This document shows, one piece after another, positions 1-5,304 of a DNA stretch of 5,304 bases. The stretch comes from Candidatus Accumulibacter sp. UBA704. GTDB taxonomy: Bacteria; Pseudomonadota; Gammaproteobacteria; Burkholderiales; Rhodocyclaceae. Each line of letters starts with the position of its first letter. Within the stretch, counting starts at the first letter, position 1. The notes below the pieces were generated by a model. It had not been told where the DNA came from. It saw only the letters and a list, made by a program, of their open reading frames with translations, and ran no database searches. Made by a program: the position numbers and the translations under genes. The stretch is from positions 1 through 5,304 of the forward strand of contig DBMG01000029.1 in the NCBI GenBank assembly GCA_002304785.1, given 5' to 3'.

Positions 1-891
1 GTCGGCGAACGCATCATCTCGTCGAAGGCCAAGAAGTACTACCTGCCGCCCGAACAGCGCAACTTCGGGATGGTCTTCCAGGCGTTCGCTGTCTGGCCGC
101 ACCTCTCCGTGTATGAAAACGTGGCGTTCCCGCTGCGCATCCGCAATCTGCCGAAATCGGAAATCCACGCCCGTACCGAGGAGGCGCTGAAGCATACCAA
201 TCTCCATTCGGTCGCGCAGGGCAGCCCGGACGACCTTTCCGGCGGCGGCAAACAACGAGTGGCGCTGGCCCGGGCACTGGCCATCCGCCCCGACGTAATG
301 CTCCTCGACGAACCGCTGTCCAGCCTCGATCCGCATTTCCGCGAGGAGATGCGCTTCGAGATCAAGGATCTGCAGCGGCGCTTCGGTTTCTCCATCCTCT
401 ACGTCACCCACGACCAGTCGGAGGCCATGGCCCTGTCCGACCGCATTCTGGTGATGCGCGGCGGCGTCGTGCAGCAGATCGGTACCCCGCTGGAGGTCTA
501 CAGCAATCCGGCCAATCGTTTCGTCTTCGAGTTCATCGGCCTCTCGTGCTTCATCGAGGCGGGGCTGACGCCGCAAGGCATCCGGCTGGGAAGCGACAGT
601 TACTCCTGGCCGGAAGGCGTCGTCCCTTCCGGCGAAATTATCGCCGCGGGGAAAGGGTTGCTGGCAGCGAGGCCGACGGAAATCGACTTCGTCTCCGAAG
701 GCGGAATTCGCGGCGAGGTGTTGCGCAAAGTCTACTTGGGTGAAACCATCGACTACCGGGTACGCGTCGCCGACACGGAAGTACGAATCCAGAAAACGCG
801 GCGCACTCCCGGCCCCTCTGTCGGCGACAACTGCGGCTTGCGCTTCACGCGACCGCACTGGTATCCGGCGGATCAGGCACCGCTCACGTAG
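1..891 (+). CDS. ABC importer ATP-binding protein (ATPase 1), 5' end missing
   Basis: This is the cytoplasmic ATPase of a binding-protein-dependent importer, in the FbpC/PotA-like group that carries a C-terminal TOBE domain. The reading frame is open from the first base, giving 296 visible residues. Visible motifs are the Q-loop Gln (fragment residue 27, in MVFQAFAVWPH), the signature LSGGGKQR (79-86), Walker B LLDEP (101-105), the D-loop SSLD (107-110) and the switch His (137, in THD). A TOBE-like beta region covers about 180-290. Walker A is absent only because the window cuts the gene. By alignment with the complete ATPase at 4003-5118, roughly 55 residues are missing. The signature has Gly where Gln is usual, encoded in a GGC triplet run at 241-249. 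A 72-base gap separates it from the binding-protein gene, so it could serve this transporter or close an upstream operon. The family is certain; the substrate is not. Confidence 0.95.
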   Translation, partial: VGERIISSKAKKYYLPPEQRNFGMVFQAFAVWPHLSVYENVAFPLRIRNLPKSEIHARTEEALKHTNLHSVAQGSPDDLSGGGKQRVALARALAIRPDVMLLDEPLSSLDPHFREEMRFEIKDLQRRFGFSILYVTHDQSEAMALSDRILVMRGGVVQQIGTPLEVYSNPANRFVFEFIGLSCFIEAGLTPQGIRLGSDSYSWPEGVVPSGEIIAAGKGLLAARPTEIDFVSEGGIRGEVLRKVYLGETIDYRVRVADTEVRIQKTRRTPGPSVGDNCGLRFTRPHWYPADQAPLT

Positions 892-892
892 C

Positions 893-921
893 TTGGAAGG
901 CTGCCGTATCCGCGATATAGT
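893..921 (+). promoter_or_regulatory. Candidate sigma70 promoter for the binding protein-permease-ATPase-regulator operon
   Basis: TTGGAA (893-898, 4 of 6 against TTGACA) lies exactly 17 bases before TATAGT (916-921, 5 of 6 against TATAAT). This would place the start of transcription near 927-929, leaving a leader of about 36 bases before the ATG at 964. The position in the only sizeable gap of the locus fits a promoter. The inverted-repeat arms fall in the spacer and just downstream of the -10, where a bound repressor would block polymerase. In GC-rich DNA a two-box match can arise by chance, and there is no extended -10 TG. Confidence 0.4.
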
Positions 922-934
922 GCGGCAGCCTCCC
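895..934 (+). repeat. Intergenic inverted repeat / hairpin (possible weak terminator or operator)
   Basis: The arms GGCTGCCG (899-906) and CGGCAGCC (923-930) are perfectly complementary. The A898-T931 pair extends the stem, and G895/G896 pair with C934/C933 after one mismatch. Inside it a smaller palindrome, TATC-CGC-GATA (907-917), can form a second stem. In RNA from ATPase 1 this would be a stable GC-rich hairpin just after the stop codon. What follows is TCCCCATTTCCCC rather than a run of U, so it is a poor match to an intrinsic terminator. It may instead attenuate, protect the 3' end of the upstream message, or act as a protein-binding operator, since it overlaps a candidate promoter. The structure is seen directly; its role is inferred. 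Confidence 0.6.
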
Positions 935-963
935 CATTTCCCCAACGGTTACGGATCCGGCCG

Positions 964-2286
964 ATGAGAAGCCTGGCCTGCCTGTTCTGCGCACTCGCGC
1001 TTGCCTTGCCGCCCACAGGCGGATGGGCGGCCGAGGTTGTCCTTGTTGCCTCATCGTTCCCCAAGGAAATCCTCTCCGCCTACAAGAAAGCCTTTGACGA
1101 ACAATCGGCGGAGTATCGAGTCGAGTTCGTCAATTTCCCGGCGACCAACGCCATCTCCTACGTGCGGGACCGTACTCCGGGTTCACGCCCCGACGTTTTC
1201 TGGGGTTCGTCGCCGGACACCTTCAGCGCCCTGAAACGCCTGGGGCTGCTGCAACCGCTAGACGGATTCGGCAACGCGGATATTCCGCCTATCATCGGCA
1301 AACTCGCCATCGACGATCCCGAGCATTTCCATCGCGGCCAGGCGCTATCCGGCTACGGCATCATGTGGAACAAGCGCTATCTGGACGCCCGTGGCATCCC
1401 CGTACCCGCCGCATGGTCCGATCTGGCCCGGCCGGAATACTTTGGCCACATCGTGATGTCCTCGGCATCGCGTTCCTCGACGACGCACCTGATCGTCGAG
1501 TCGATTCTCCAAGGCGCCGGATGGGATGCAGGATGGGCGCTGATCCTGCAGATCGCCGGTAACTGCGCGACGATTACCGAGCGCAGCTTCGACGTACCAA
1601 ACAGCATCACGCGCGGACGTTTCGGCCTCGGACCGGTCGTTGACTTCCTGGCCCTGTCCGGCAAGTACTCCGGTTTTCCCGTCGACTTTACGTATGCCTG
1701 GCCCAGTGTCATTACCCCGGTCGGAATCGGACTCATCAACGGAGCGCGCAATCCGGAGGGCGGCAAGGCATTCATCGCGTTCACGCTCTCCGAGGCAGGT
1801 CAGCGCCTGCTACTCCGCCCTGAAATCAGCCGCTTGCCGGTATTGCCCAAAGTCTATGAAACAGCAGACCGGCCGGCCGATTATCCGGACCTTTTCGATA
1901 TCACGCGCAGCTACCTGCCGGCGTATGCGCCGGAAGTCTCCGAATCCCGCTACCAGATGGTCGGCGCCCTGTTCGACCAGTCGGTCACCTTCCGGCACAG
2001 CGAACTCGTGGCCATCACGAGAACAATCCACGAGGTGGCAAAACGGTTGCAGTCCCAACCGGATGCGGATGCTGCCGCGTTGCTCGACAAGGCCCGTGCC
2101 CTGGTTTACCGCGCTCCGATAGCGGAAAACGACGACCTGCTTGCCCGAAAGCCCTTGAAAACGCGCGAACGGATCGCTGCGATCGCCGCTCGCGAAGCGG
2201 AATGGGCGCGCCAGACCGACCGGAATCTCGCTGCGGCGCGCTCCTGGCTGGCGCAGGCCAACGACAGGCTGGGCAGACGACCATGA
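964..2286 (+). CDS. Periplasmic solute-binding protein of an ABC importer, PgtC-like
   Basis: This 440-aa protein would capture the transported solute in the periplasm and hand it to the permease. Residues 1-22 form a type I signal peptide: Arg2, a hydrophobic core at 4-15, and a likely cut after Gly-Trp-Ala (20-22). The mature part looks like the COG1840/AfuA binding-protein family. Recognisable segments are ASSFPKE (29-35), PDVFWGSSPD (76-85), SGYGIMWNKR (129-138) and the Ser/Thr-rich SSASRSSTT (166-174), which could contact a phosphate or other anion. Also seen are GLGPVVD (221-227) and the EGGKAFIAFTLSEAGQ region (265-280). At 440 aa it is longer than the usual 330-350. The extra C-terminal helical, charged region (about 320-440) and the central pattern recall PgtC of enterobacteria, from memory. 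No Tyr-Tyr pair typical of FbpA iron sites is present. The start fits the signal peptide; the ribosome site is weak (GGA at 953-955). The stop overlaps the permease start. The exact substrate is unknown. Confidence 0.9.
   Translation: MRSLACLFCALALALPPTGGWAAEVVLVASSFPKEILSAYKKAFDEQSAEYRVEFVNFPATNAISYVRDRTPGSRPDVFWGSSPDTFSALKRLGLLQPLDGFGNADIPPIIGKLAIDDPEHFHRGQALSGYGIMWNKRYLDARGIPVPAAWSDLARPEYFGHIVMSSASRSSTTHLIVESILQGAGWDAGWALILQIAGNCATITERSFDVPNSITRGRFGLGPVVDFLALSGKYSGFPVDFTYAWPSVITPVGIGLINGARNPEGGKAFIAFTLSEAGQRLLLRPEISRLPVLPKVYETADRPADYPDLFDITRSYLPAYAPEVSESRYQMVGALFDQSVTFRHSELVAITRTIHEVAKRLQSQPDADAAALLDKARALVYRAPIAENDDLLARKPLKTRERIAAIAAREAEWARQTDRNLAAARSWLAQANDRLGRRP
2283..2286 (+). other. 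ATGA stop/start overlap coupling binding protein to permease
   Basis: The permease ATG (2283-2285) and the binding-protein TGA (2284-2286) share bases. No convincing Shine-Dalgarno sequence precedes this ATG, so translation of the permease probably depends on ribosomes finishing the binding-protein gene. This also argues against the in-frame upstream ATG at 2202. Using that start would add 27 hydrophilic residues ahead of the first membrane segment and lengthen the overlap to 85 bases. Confidence 0.8.
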
Positions 2287-3992
2287 ACCAACGCCATCGC
2301 CAGACTGCCGGAAAAGCCTGGATTCCCCTGGCATTCCTCGCCGCCTACCTGCTCGCTTTCTTTGTGCTTCCTGTCGGAAAAATGCTCATCGCGGGATTCG
2401 CCAACGAGGAACATCAACTGGCCAGCGGCTCCATCGCCATCTTCCTCGACAATCCTCTCTACATCGAAAGCCTGCTGAACAGCGTCATGGTGGCGCTGGG
2501 AGCCTCCGTCCTGGCGGCCCTGGCGGCCGTCCCGATTGCCGTCACGTTGTGGCGCTTCCGTCTGCAACCGCCGCTTATCCTGGAGCTGTTCGGCTTCCTT
2601 CCCCTGTTCGTCCCCCCGTTCATGCTCTCCCTGTCGCTCCAGTCTCTTTTGGGGCGTGGCGGCGCGCTCGGCATGGTTCTGCAAACCGTCGGCGACCTCG
2701 ATCCGGCGCTCTGGGGACTGCCCGGAATGATGGTGATCGAGGCCATCCACTACTTTCCGCTCGTCCTGGTGACGCTGGTGCTCAATACGGCATCGTTCGC
2801 CCAACAGGCACATGAAGCTGCCCGTCTCGGCAATTCGTGGTCCCGCCTCATCACCCGCGTGTTCCTGCCGCTCGGTTTTCCAGGCCTGGCATTCGGCATG
2901 GCCATCACCTTCCTCAAGACGCTCGACGACCTCGCCACACCACTCTCGCTGGGCATCACCAACCTGATCGCGCCGCAAGCCTTCTTCCGGGTGTCCACCT
3001 ACGGCTCACAGGACCCACTGTCCTCTCTGATGGCAGTGGCGATGATCGCCATTTCGATCGTCGTCTGGATCGTTTCGTCCGGATTCGTCCGGCACGGCGC
3101 CATCGACTGGAATCCCGCGTCGGGAGGCAGAACCCTGGCAATCCAGCCGGCGCACCGTCGTATCGGGATGCTTTGCCTCGCCGGAATCTCGGCGTTCTAT
3201 ATCACCTGCTACTCCGGGATGATCCTGAACTCGCTGGCGGGAATCTGGAGCCACACGCCTCTCCCTGAATCCTATGTTCTGTCCCATTATGCGTCGGCAC
3301 TGGAAAGCGAAACCGGAAGCTTCATCAACACGCTGGTGTACTGCGGCCTCGCCGCCATTCTCGATGTCGTCATCGGACTGGCCATGGCCCGCGCGATCGA
3401 ACACTCGCCGCCTCGCTGGAACAAAGCCCTGTCCTGGGGCGCCGCGGCACTCTTGAGCGTGCCCGGCGTGGCGCTGGCGATCGCTTACCTGCAGTTTTTC
3501 CAGGGCACGCAACTGCCGCTTCTGGGCCAGCCTCTGGACGCCACCTGGTTCCTGCTCCCCATGGCCTTTTCGGTCCGCGGTCTTCCCTTCGCCATGCGCG
3601 CCTGCGCTTTCGCCCTGCAGAGTCTTCCCGCTCCCTACGTCGAAGCCGCCTCGCTGTCCGGCGCGTCGCGCCTGTCGATTGGCCTGCGCGTCATCCTGCC
3701 GATGATGGCCTTTGGCCTGACGGTGGCTTTTCTGATCTGTTTCGGCATCGCCGCCGTCGATCTGTCGTCAGCCATGCTGCTCGTTCCCAGCGAAACCGAT
3801 GCGCCGGTCAGCTACAGCATCTACCTGCACATGCAGACGTCCACGGGACGCGGCACGGGCTCGGCGCTGGCCATCCTGACGATCGGATTCGTCGCCCTGG
3901 CCATGTCCGCCTTCGTTCTCGCGGCCAGACGCGGCTGGAATCCCGCCTCCAGTTTCCGGCGCATCATGTTCCCGGGAACTCCGACACGATGA
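2283..3992 (+). CDS. Fused two-domain ABC importer permease (FbpB/AfuB-like)
   Basis: This 569-aa inner-membrane protein forms the whole translocation channel, with two homologous permease domains in one chain. About twelve hydrophobic segments can be read, near residues 13-38, 64-90, 98-121, 144-168, 196-214, 246-268, 293-318, 347-370, 383-405, 421-443, 472-495 and 526-547. Each half has the cytoplasmic EAA loop that docks on an ATPase. The first is EAARLG at 178-183, continuing to FLPLGFPG (194-201). The second is EAASLSG at 454-460, continuing to VILPMMAFG (470-478). Both halves end in the same WNPAS peptide (276-280 and 552-556). The size and fused layout match FbpB/AfuB-type permeases. 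The gene is coupled to the binding protein by a 4-base overlap and followed 10 bases later by ATPase 2. The two EAA loops differ, which would suit two different ATPase partners. The family is certain; the substrate is not. Confidence 0.95.
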   Translation: MNQRHRQTAGKAWIPLAFLAAYLLAFFVLPVGKMLIAGFANEEHQLASGSIAIFLDNPLYIESLLNSVMVALGASVLAALAAVPIAVTLWRFRLQPPLILELFGFLPLFVPPFMLSLSLQSLLGRGGALGMVLQTVGDLDPALWGLPGMMVIEAIHYFPLVLVTLVLNTASFAQQAHEAARLGNSWSRLITRVFLPLGFPGLAFGMAITFLKTLDDLATPLSLGITNLIAPQAFFRVSTYGSQDPLSSLMAVAMIAISIVVWIVSSGFVRHGAIDWNPASGGRTLAIQPAHRRIGMLCLAGISAFYITCYSGMILNSLAGIWSHTPLPESYVLSHYASALESETGSFINTLVYCGLAAILDVVIGLAMARAIEHSPPRWNKALSWGAAALLSVPGVALAIAYLQFFQGTQLPLLGQPLDATWFLLPMAFSVRGLPFAMRACAFALQSLPAPYVEAASLSGASRLSIGLRVILPMMAFGLTVAFLICFGIAAVDLSSAMLLVPSETDAPVSYSIYLHMQTSTGRGTGSALAILTIGFVALAMSAFVLAARRGWNPASSFRRIMFPGTPTR

Positions 3993-3995
3993 GAG
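3991..3995 (+). promoter_or_regulatory. Probable ribosome binding site of ATPase 2
   Basis: GAGAG lies 7 bases before the ATG at 4003 and overlaps the permease stop codon (TGA, 3990-3992). It is a moderate purine-rich Shine-Dalgarno match. Its position in a 10-base gap supports the chosen start and tight coupling to permease translation. Confidence 0.5.
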
Positions 3996-4002
3996 CGACC
4001 TC

Positions 4003-5118
4003 ATGAACAACGTCCGCATCGAAGCTGACAACATTGCCTTTTCCTACGGCGAACCCCGCGTATTGCGCAATATCAGCCTGAGCATCGAGGCCGGCGAACT
4101 GTTCGCCGTCGTCGGCCCCTCGGGCTCTGGAAAGACCACCCTGCTCCGGGTTCTCGCCGGACTCGAACAACCTTCGACGGGCAACATCCGCATCAACGGA
4201 ATCGATGTGAATGCCATTCCGCTGGCTCAACGCAATGTCGGCATGGTCTTCCAGAACTTCGCCCTGTGGCCGCACATGACGGTGTTCGAGAACATCGCCT
4301 TCGGAGTCTCCAAGCGCATGCCCGTGGACGAATCCATCGACGTACGCGTCGAACGCCTGCTCGCCATCCTCGATATTGCGGAGACCCGCAACGTACGCCC
4401 CGTCCATCTCTCCGCAGGCCAGCAGCAACGGGTTGCCTTGGCACGGGCACTGGTGACCGAACCCCGACTGCTGCTGCTGGACGATCCGTTCTCCAACCTC
4501 GAGCACGGGCTCCGCGTGCAGATGCGCCACGACCTGCGCATCCTGCAACGCAAGCTGGGAATCACCACCATCCTGGTCACGCACGACCTCGAGGATGCCT
4601 TGTGCATCGCCGACCGACTGGCCGTGGTAGTGCATGGGTCGATCCGGCAGATCGGCAACCCGACGGCCATCTACGACTTCCCCAACTCCATCGAGGTGGC
4701 ACGCTTCGTGGGAGTGGAAAATTTCATCCCCGGCACGCTCAAGCACATCGAAAGCCAACTGATCGAATTCTTTTCGCCCGACATCGGAGCTTTGCGCTGG
4801 CCGATGCGTGACCGGCCGCCGGAAGGCTCCTCGGTACTCAGCATCCGTCCGCACGCGCTGCACATCTGCCCGATTGACAGTTTCCGCGACGGTCGTTATT
4901 CGTGGATCGAAGGCGGCATCGTTACCAGCGAGTTCCTCGGCGAGGTCGTCCGCTACCAGGTGGCCATCGGCAATACCTGCCTCAGCGTGAAGCAACCGCA
5001 TCTCCTAGGTTCGCCCGCCACGCCAACGGGCACGCCAGTGCTGGTCGGATTCGACCCATCGCGCACCCGGATATTCCCAGCGGCGCGGGACGACGACGCG
5101 GCCAGCGCGCGAGACTGA
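4003..5118 (+). CDS. ABC importer ATP-binding protein (ATPase 2), complete, with divergent catalytic motifs
   Basis: This 371-aa cytoplasmic ATPase would energise the permease encoded just upstream. Motifs in order are Walker A GPSGSGKTT (38-46), Q-loop Gln84 (MVFQNFALWPH), signature LSAGQQQR (136-143), Walker B LLLLDDP (156-162), the D-loop SNLE (164-167) and switch His194 (VTHD). A C-terminal TOBE-like region covers about 278-359. Length and layout match FbpC/PotA-type importers. Three positions are unusual: Asp161 (codon GAT, 4483-4485) replaces the normal catalytic Glu after Walker B, Glu167 (GAG, 4501-4503) replaces the D-loop Asp, and Ala138 replaces the second signature residue Gly. 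The P-loop Lys44 and His194 are intact and the frame is unbroken, so this is not a decayed gene. It may hydrolyse ATP slowly or need a partner ATPase. It is a paralogue of ATPase 1, not a recent copy. The start is supported by the usual spacing to Walker A. Confidence 0.95.
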   Translation: MNNVRIEADNIAFSYGEPRVLRNISLSIEAGELFAVVGPSGSGKTTLLRVLAGLEQPSTGNIRINGIDVNAIPLAQRNVGMVFQNFALWPHMTVFENIAFGVSKRMPVDESIDVRVERLLAILDIAETRNVRPVHLSAGQQQRVALARALVTEPRLLLLDDPFSNLEHGLRVQMRHDLRILQRKLGITTILVTHDLEDALCIADRLAVVVHGSIRQIGNPTAIYDFPNSIEVARFVGVENFIPGTLKHIESQLIEFFSPDIGALRWPMRDRPPEGSSVLSIRPHALHICPIDSFRDGRYSWIEGGIVTSEFLGEVVRYQVAIGNTCLSVKQPHLLGSPATPTGTPVLVGFDPSRTRIFPAARDDDAASARD

Positions 5119-5120
5119 GG
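5117..5120 (+). promoter_or_regulatory. Ribosome binding site of the LysR-type gene
   Basis: GAGG sits 5 bases before the ATG at 5126 and overlaps the ATPase 2 stop codon (TGA, 5116-5118). It is the best Shine-Dalgarno match in the window. It fixes the regulator's start and indicates that the gene is translated from the transporter transcript. Confidence 0.65.
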
Positions 5121-5125
5121 CAGGC

Positions 5126-5304
5126 ATGGACATCCTCAAGCTCCGCTCCTTCGTCATGGTCGCACGCCTCGGGCACCTGACCCGTGCCGCCGAACGGCTC
5201 TTTCTCACCCAGCCCGCCGTGACCGCGCACATCAAGGCCATCGAGCAGGAACTCGGCATCACCCTGTTCGACCGTTCGCCCGGAAAGATCACGCTGACGC
5301 GCCA
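5126..5304 (+). CDS. LysR-family transcriptional regulator, N-terminal part only (3' end beyond window)
   Basis: The 59 visible residues are the winged helix-turn-helix DNA-binding domain of a LysR-type regulator. They open with MDILKLRSFV, followed by TRAAERLFLTQPAVTAHIKA (residues 19-38), the recognition helix region, and then LEQELG-like IEQELGITLFDRS (39-51) and the wing KITLTR (54-59). The effector-binding domain, normally about 200 residues more, lies outside the window. Unlike many LysR genes it is not divergent from its likely target. It starts 7 bases after ATPase 2 on the same strand, so it is probably co-transcribed and could regulate the importer in response to its substrate or a metabolite. 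Family assignment is strong; the target and effector are inferred. Confidence 0.93.
   Translation, partial: MDILKLRSFVMVARLGHLTRAAERLFLTQPAVTAHIKAIEQELGITLFDRSPGKITLTR

Noticed and set aside
907..919. T-N11-A LysR box at 907-919
   Set aside because: The T and A spacing fits, but the palindrome itself is TATC-N3-GATA. Such a loose motif occurs often by chance, so I did not list it as a LysR site.
895..940. Strong intrinsic terminator after ATPase 1
   Set aside because: The stem is good but is followed by a C-rich tract with only three consecutive T, so a confident terminator call is not justified.
964..993. Cys6 or Cys9 of the binding protein as a lipoprotein site
   Set aside because: Neither fits a lipobox, and both are too close to the N-terminus. 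A standard signal peptidase I site follows at residues 20-23.
2202..2282. Upstream in-frame ATG extending the permease by 27 residues
   Set aside because: The extension is hydrophilic, lies inside the binding-protein gene and lacks a ribosome site. The ATGA start at 2283 gives a normal N-terminus leading into the first membrane segment.
964..2286. Confident assignment as a ferric iron binding protein
   Set aside because: The operon layout resembles fbpABC, but no adjacent Tyr-Tyr pair is present and the central pattern looks closer to PgtC. I left the substrate open.
2106..2978. 290-codon open frame on the - strand
   Set aside because: It is antisense to the end of the binding protein and the start of the permease. 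It is highly charged and low in complexity, as expected from the reverse of membrane-protein codons.
3964..5001. 345-codon open frame on the - strand
   Set aside because: It lies fully opposite ATPase 2, which has every ABC motif. Long antisense frames are common in GC-rich coding DNA, and the translation shows no recognisable domain.

Overview
This GC-rich window is tightly packed, with every gene on the + strand. It carries most of an ABC importer locus of the ferric/organophosphate type (the FbpABC/AfuABC-like group): the 3' part of an ATPase gene, a periplasmic solute-binding protein, a fused double-domain permease, a second and complete ATPase, and the first 59 codons of a LysR-family regulator. 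The type I signal peptide on the binding protein, the regulator family and the codon use suggest a Gram-negative proteobacterium. A betaproteobacterium is my best guess, but nothing in the window proves the lineage.

Layout. 1-891: ATPase 1, cut by the window edge; its P-loop lies upstream. 892-963: the only real intergenic gap. It holds an 8-9 bp inverted repeat that overlaps a plausible sigma70 promoter. 964-2286: binding protein, 440 aa. 2283-3992: 569-aa permease, coupled to the binding protein through an ATGA overlap. 4003-5118: ATPase 2, 371 aa. 5126-5304: LysR-type regulator, starting 7 bases after ATPase 2 and running off the window. Gaps of -4, 10 and 7 bases imply one transcript from 964 onward. 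ATPase 1 may be on the same transcript by read-through, or may end an upstream unit.

How it works together. The binding protein would capture a solute in the periplasm and deliver it to the permease, whose two halves each carry a cytoplasmic EAA loop for an ATPase. In sequence pattern and in its long C-terminal extension, the binding protein resembles, from memory, PgtC, the periplasmic phosphoglycerate-sensing protein of enterobacteria. It also shows no adjacent Tyr-Tyr pair as in FbpA-type iron binders. A phosphorylated organic acid or sugar is therefore a more attractive substrate guess than ferric iron, but this remains inference.

The most interesting point is that two different ATPases flank one fused, asymmetric permease. 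ATPase 2 has Asp where the catalytic Glu normally follows Walker B, Glu in place of the D-loop Asp, and an LSAGQ signature. ATPase 1 keeps the canonical Asp-Glu and D-loop but has an LSGGG signature. This raises the possibility of a heterodimeric importer with two unequal ATP sites. I see no mobile element, tRNA, rRNA, CRISPR array or antisense gene that I can support.
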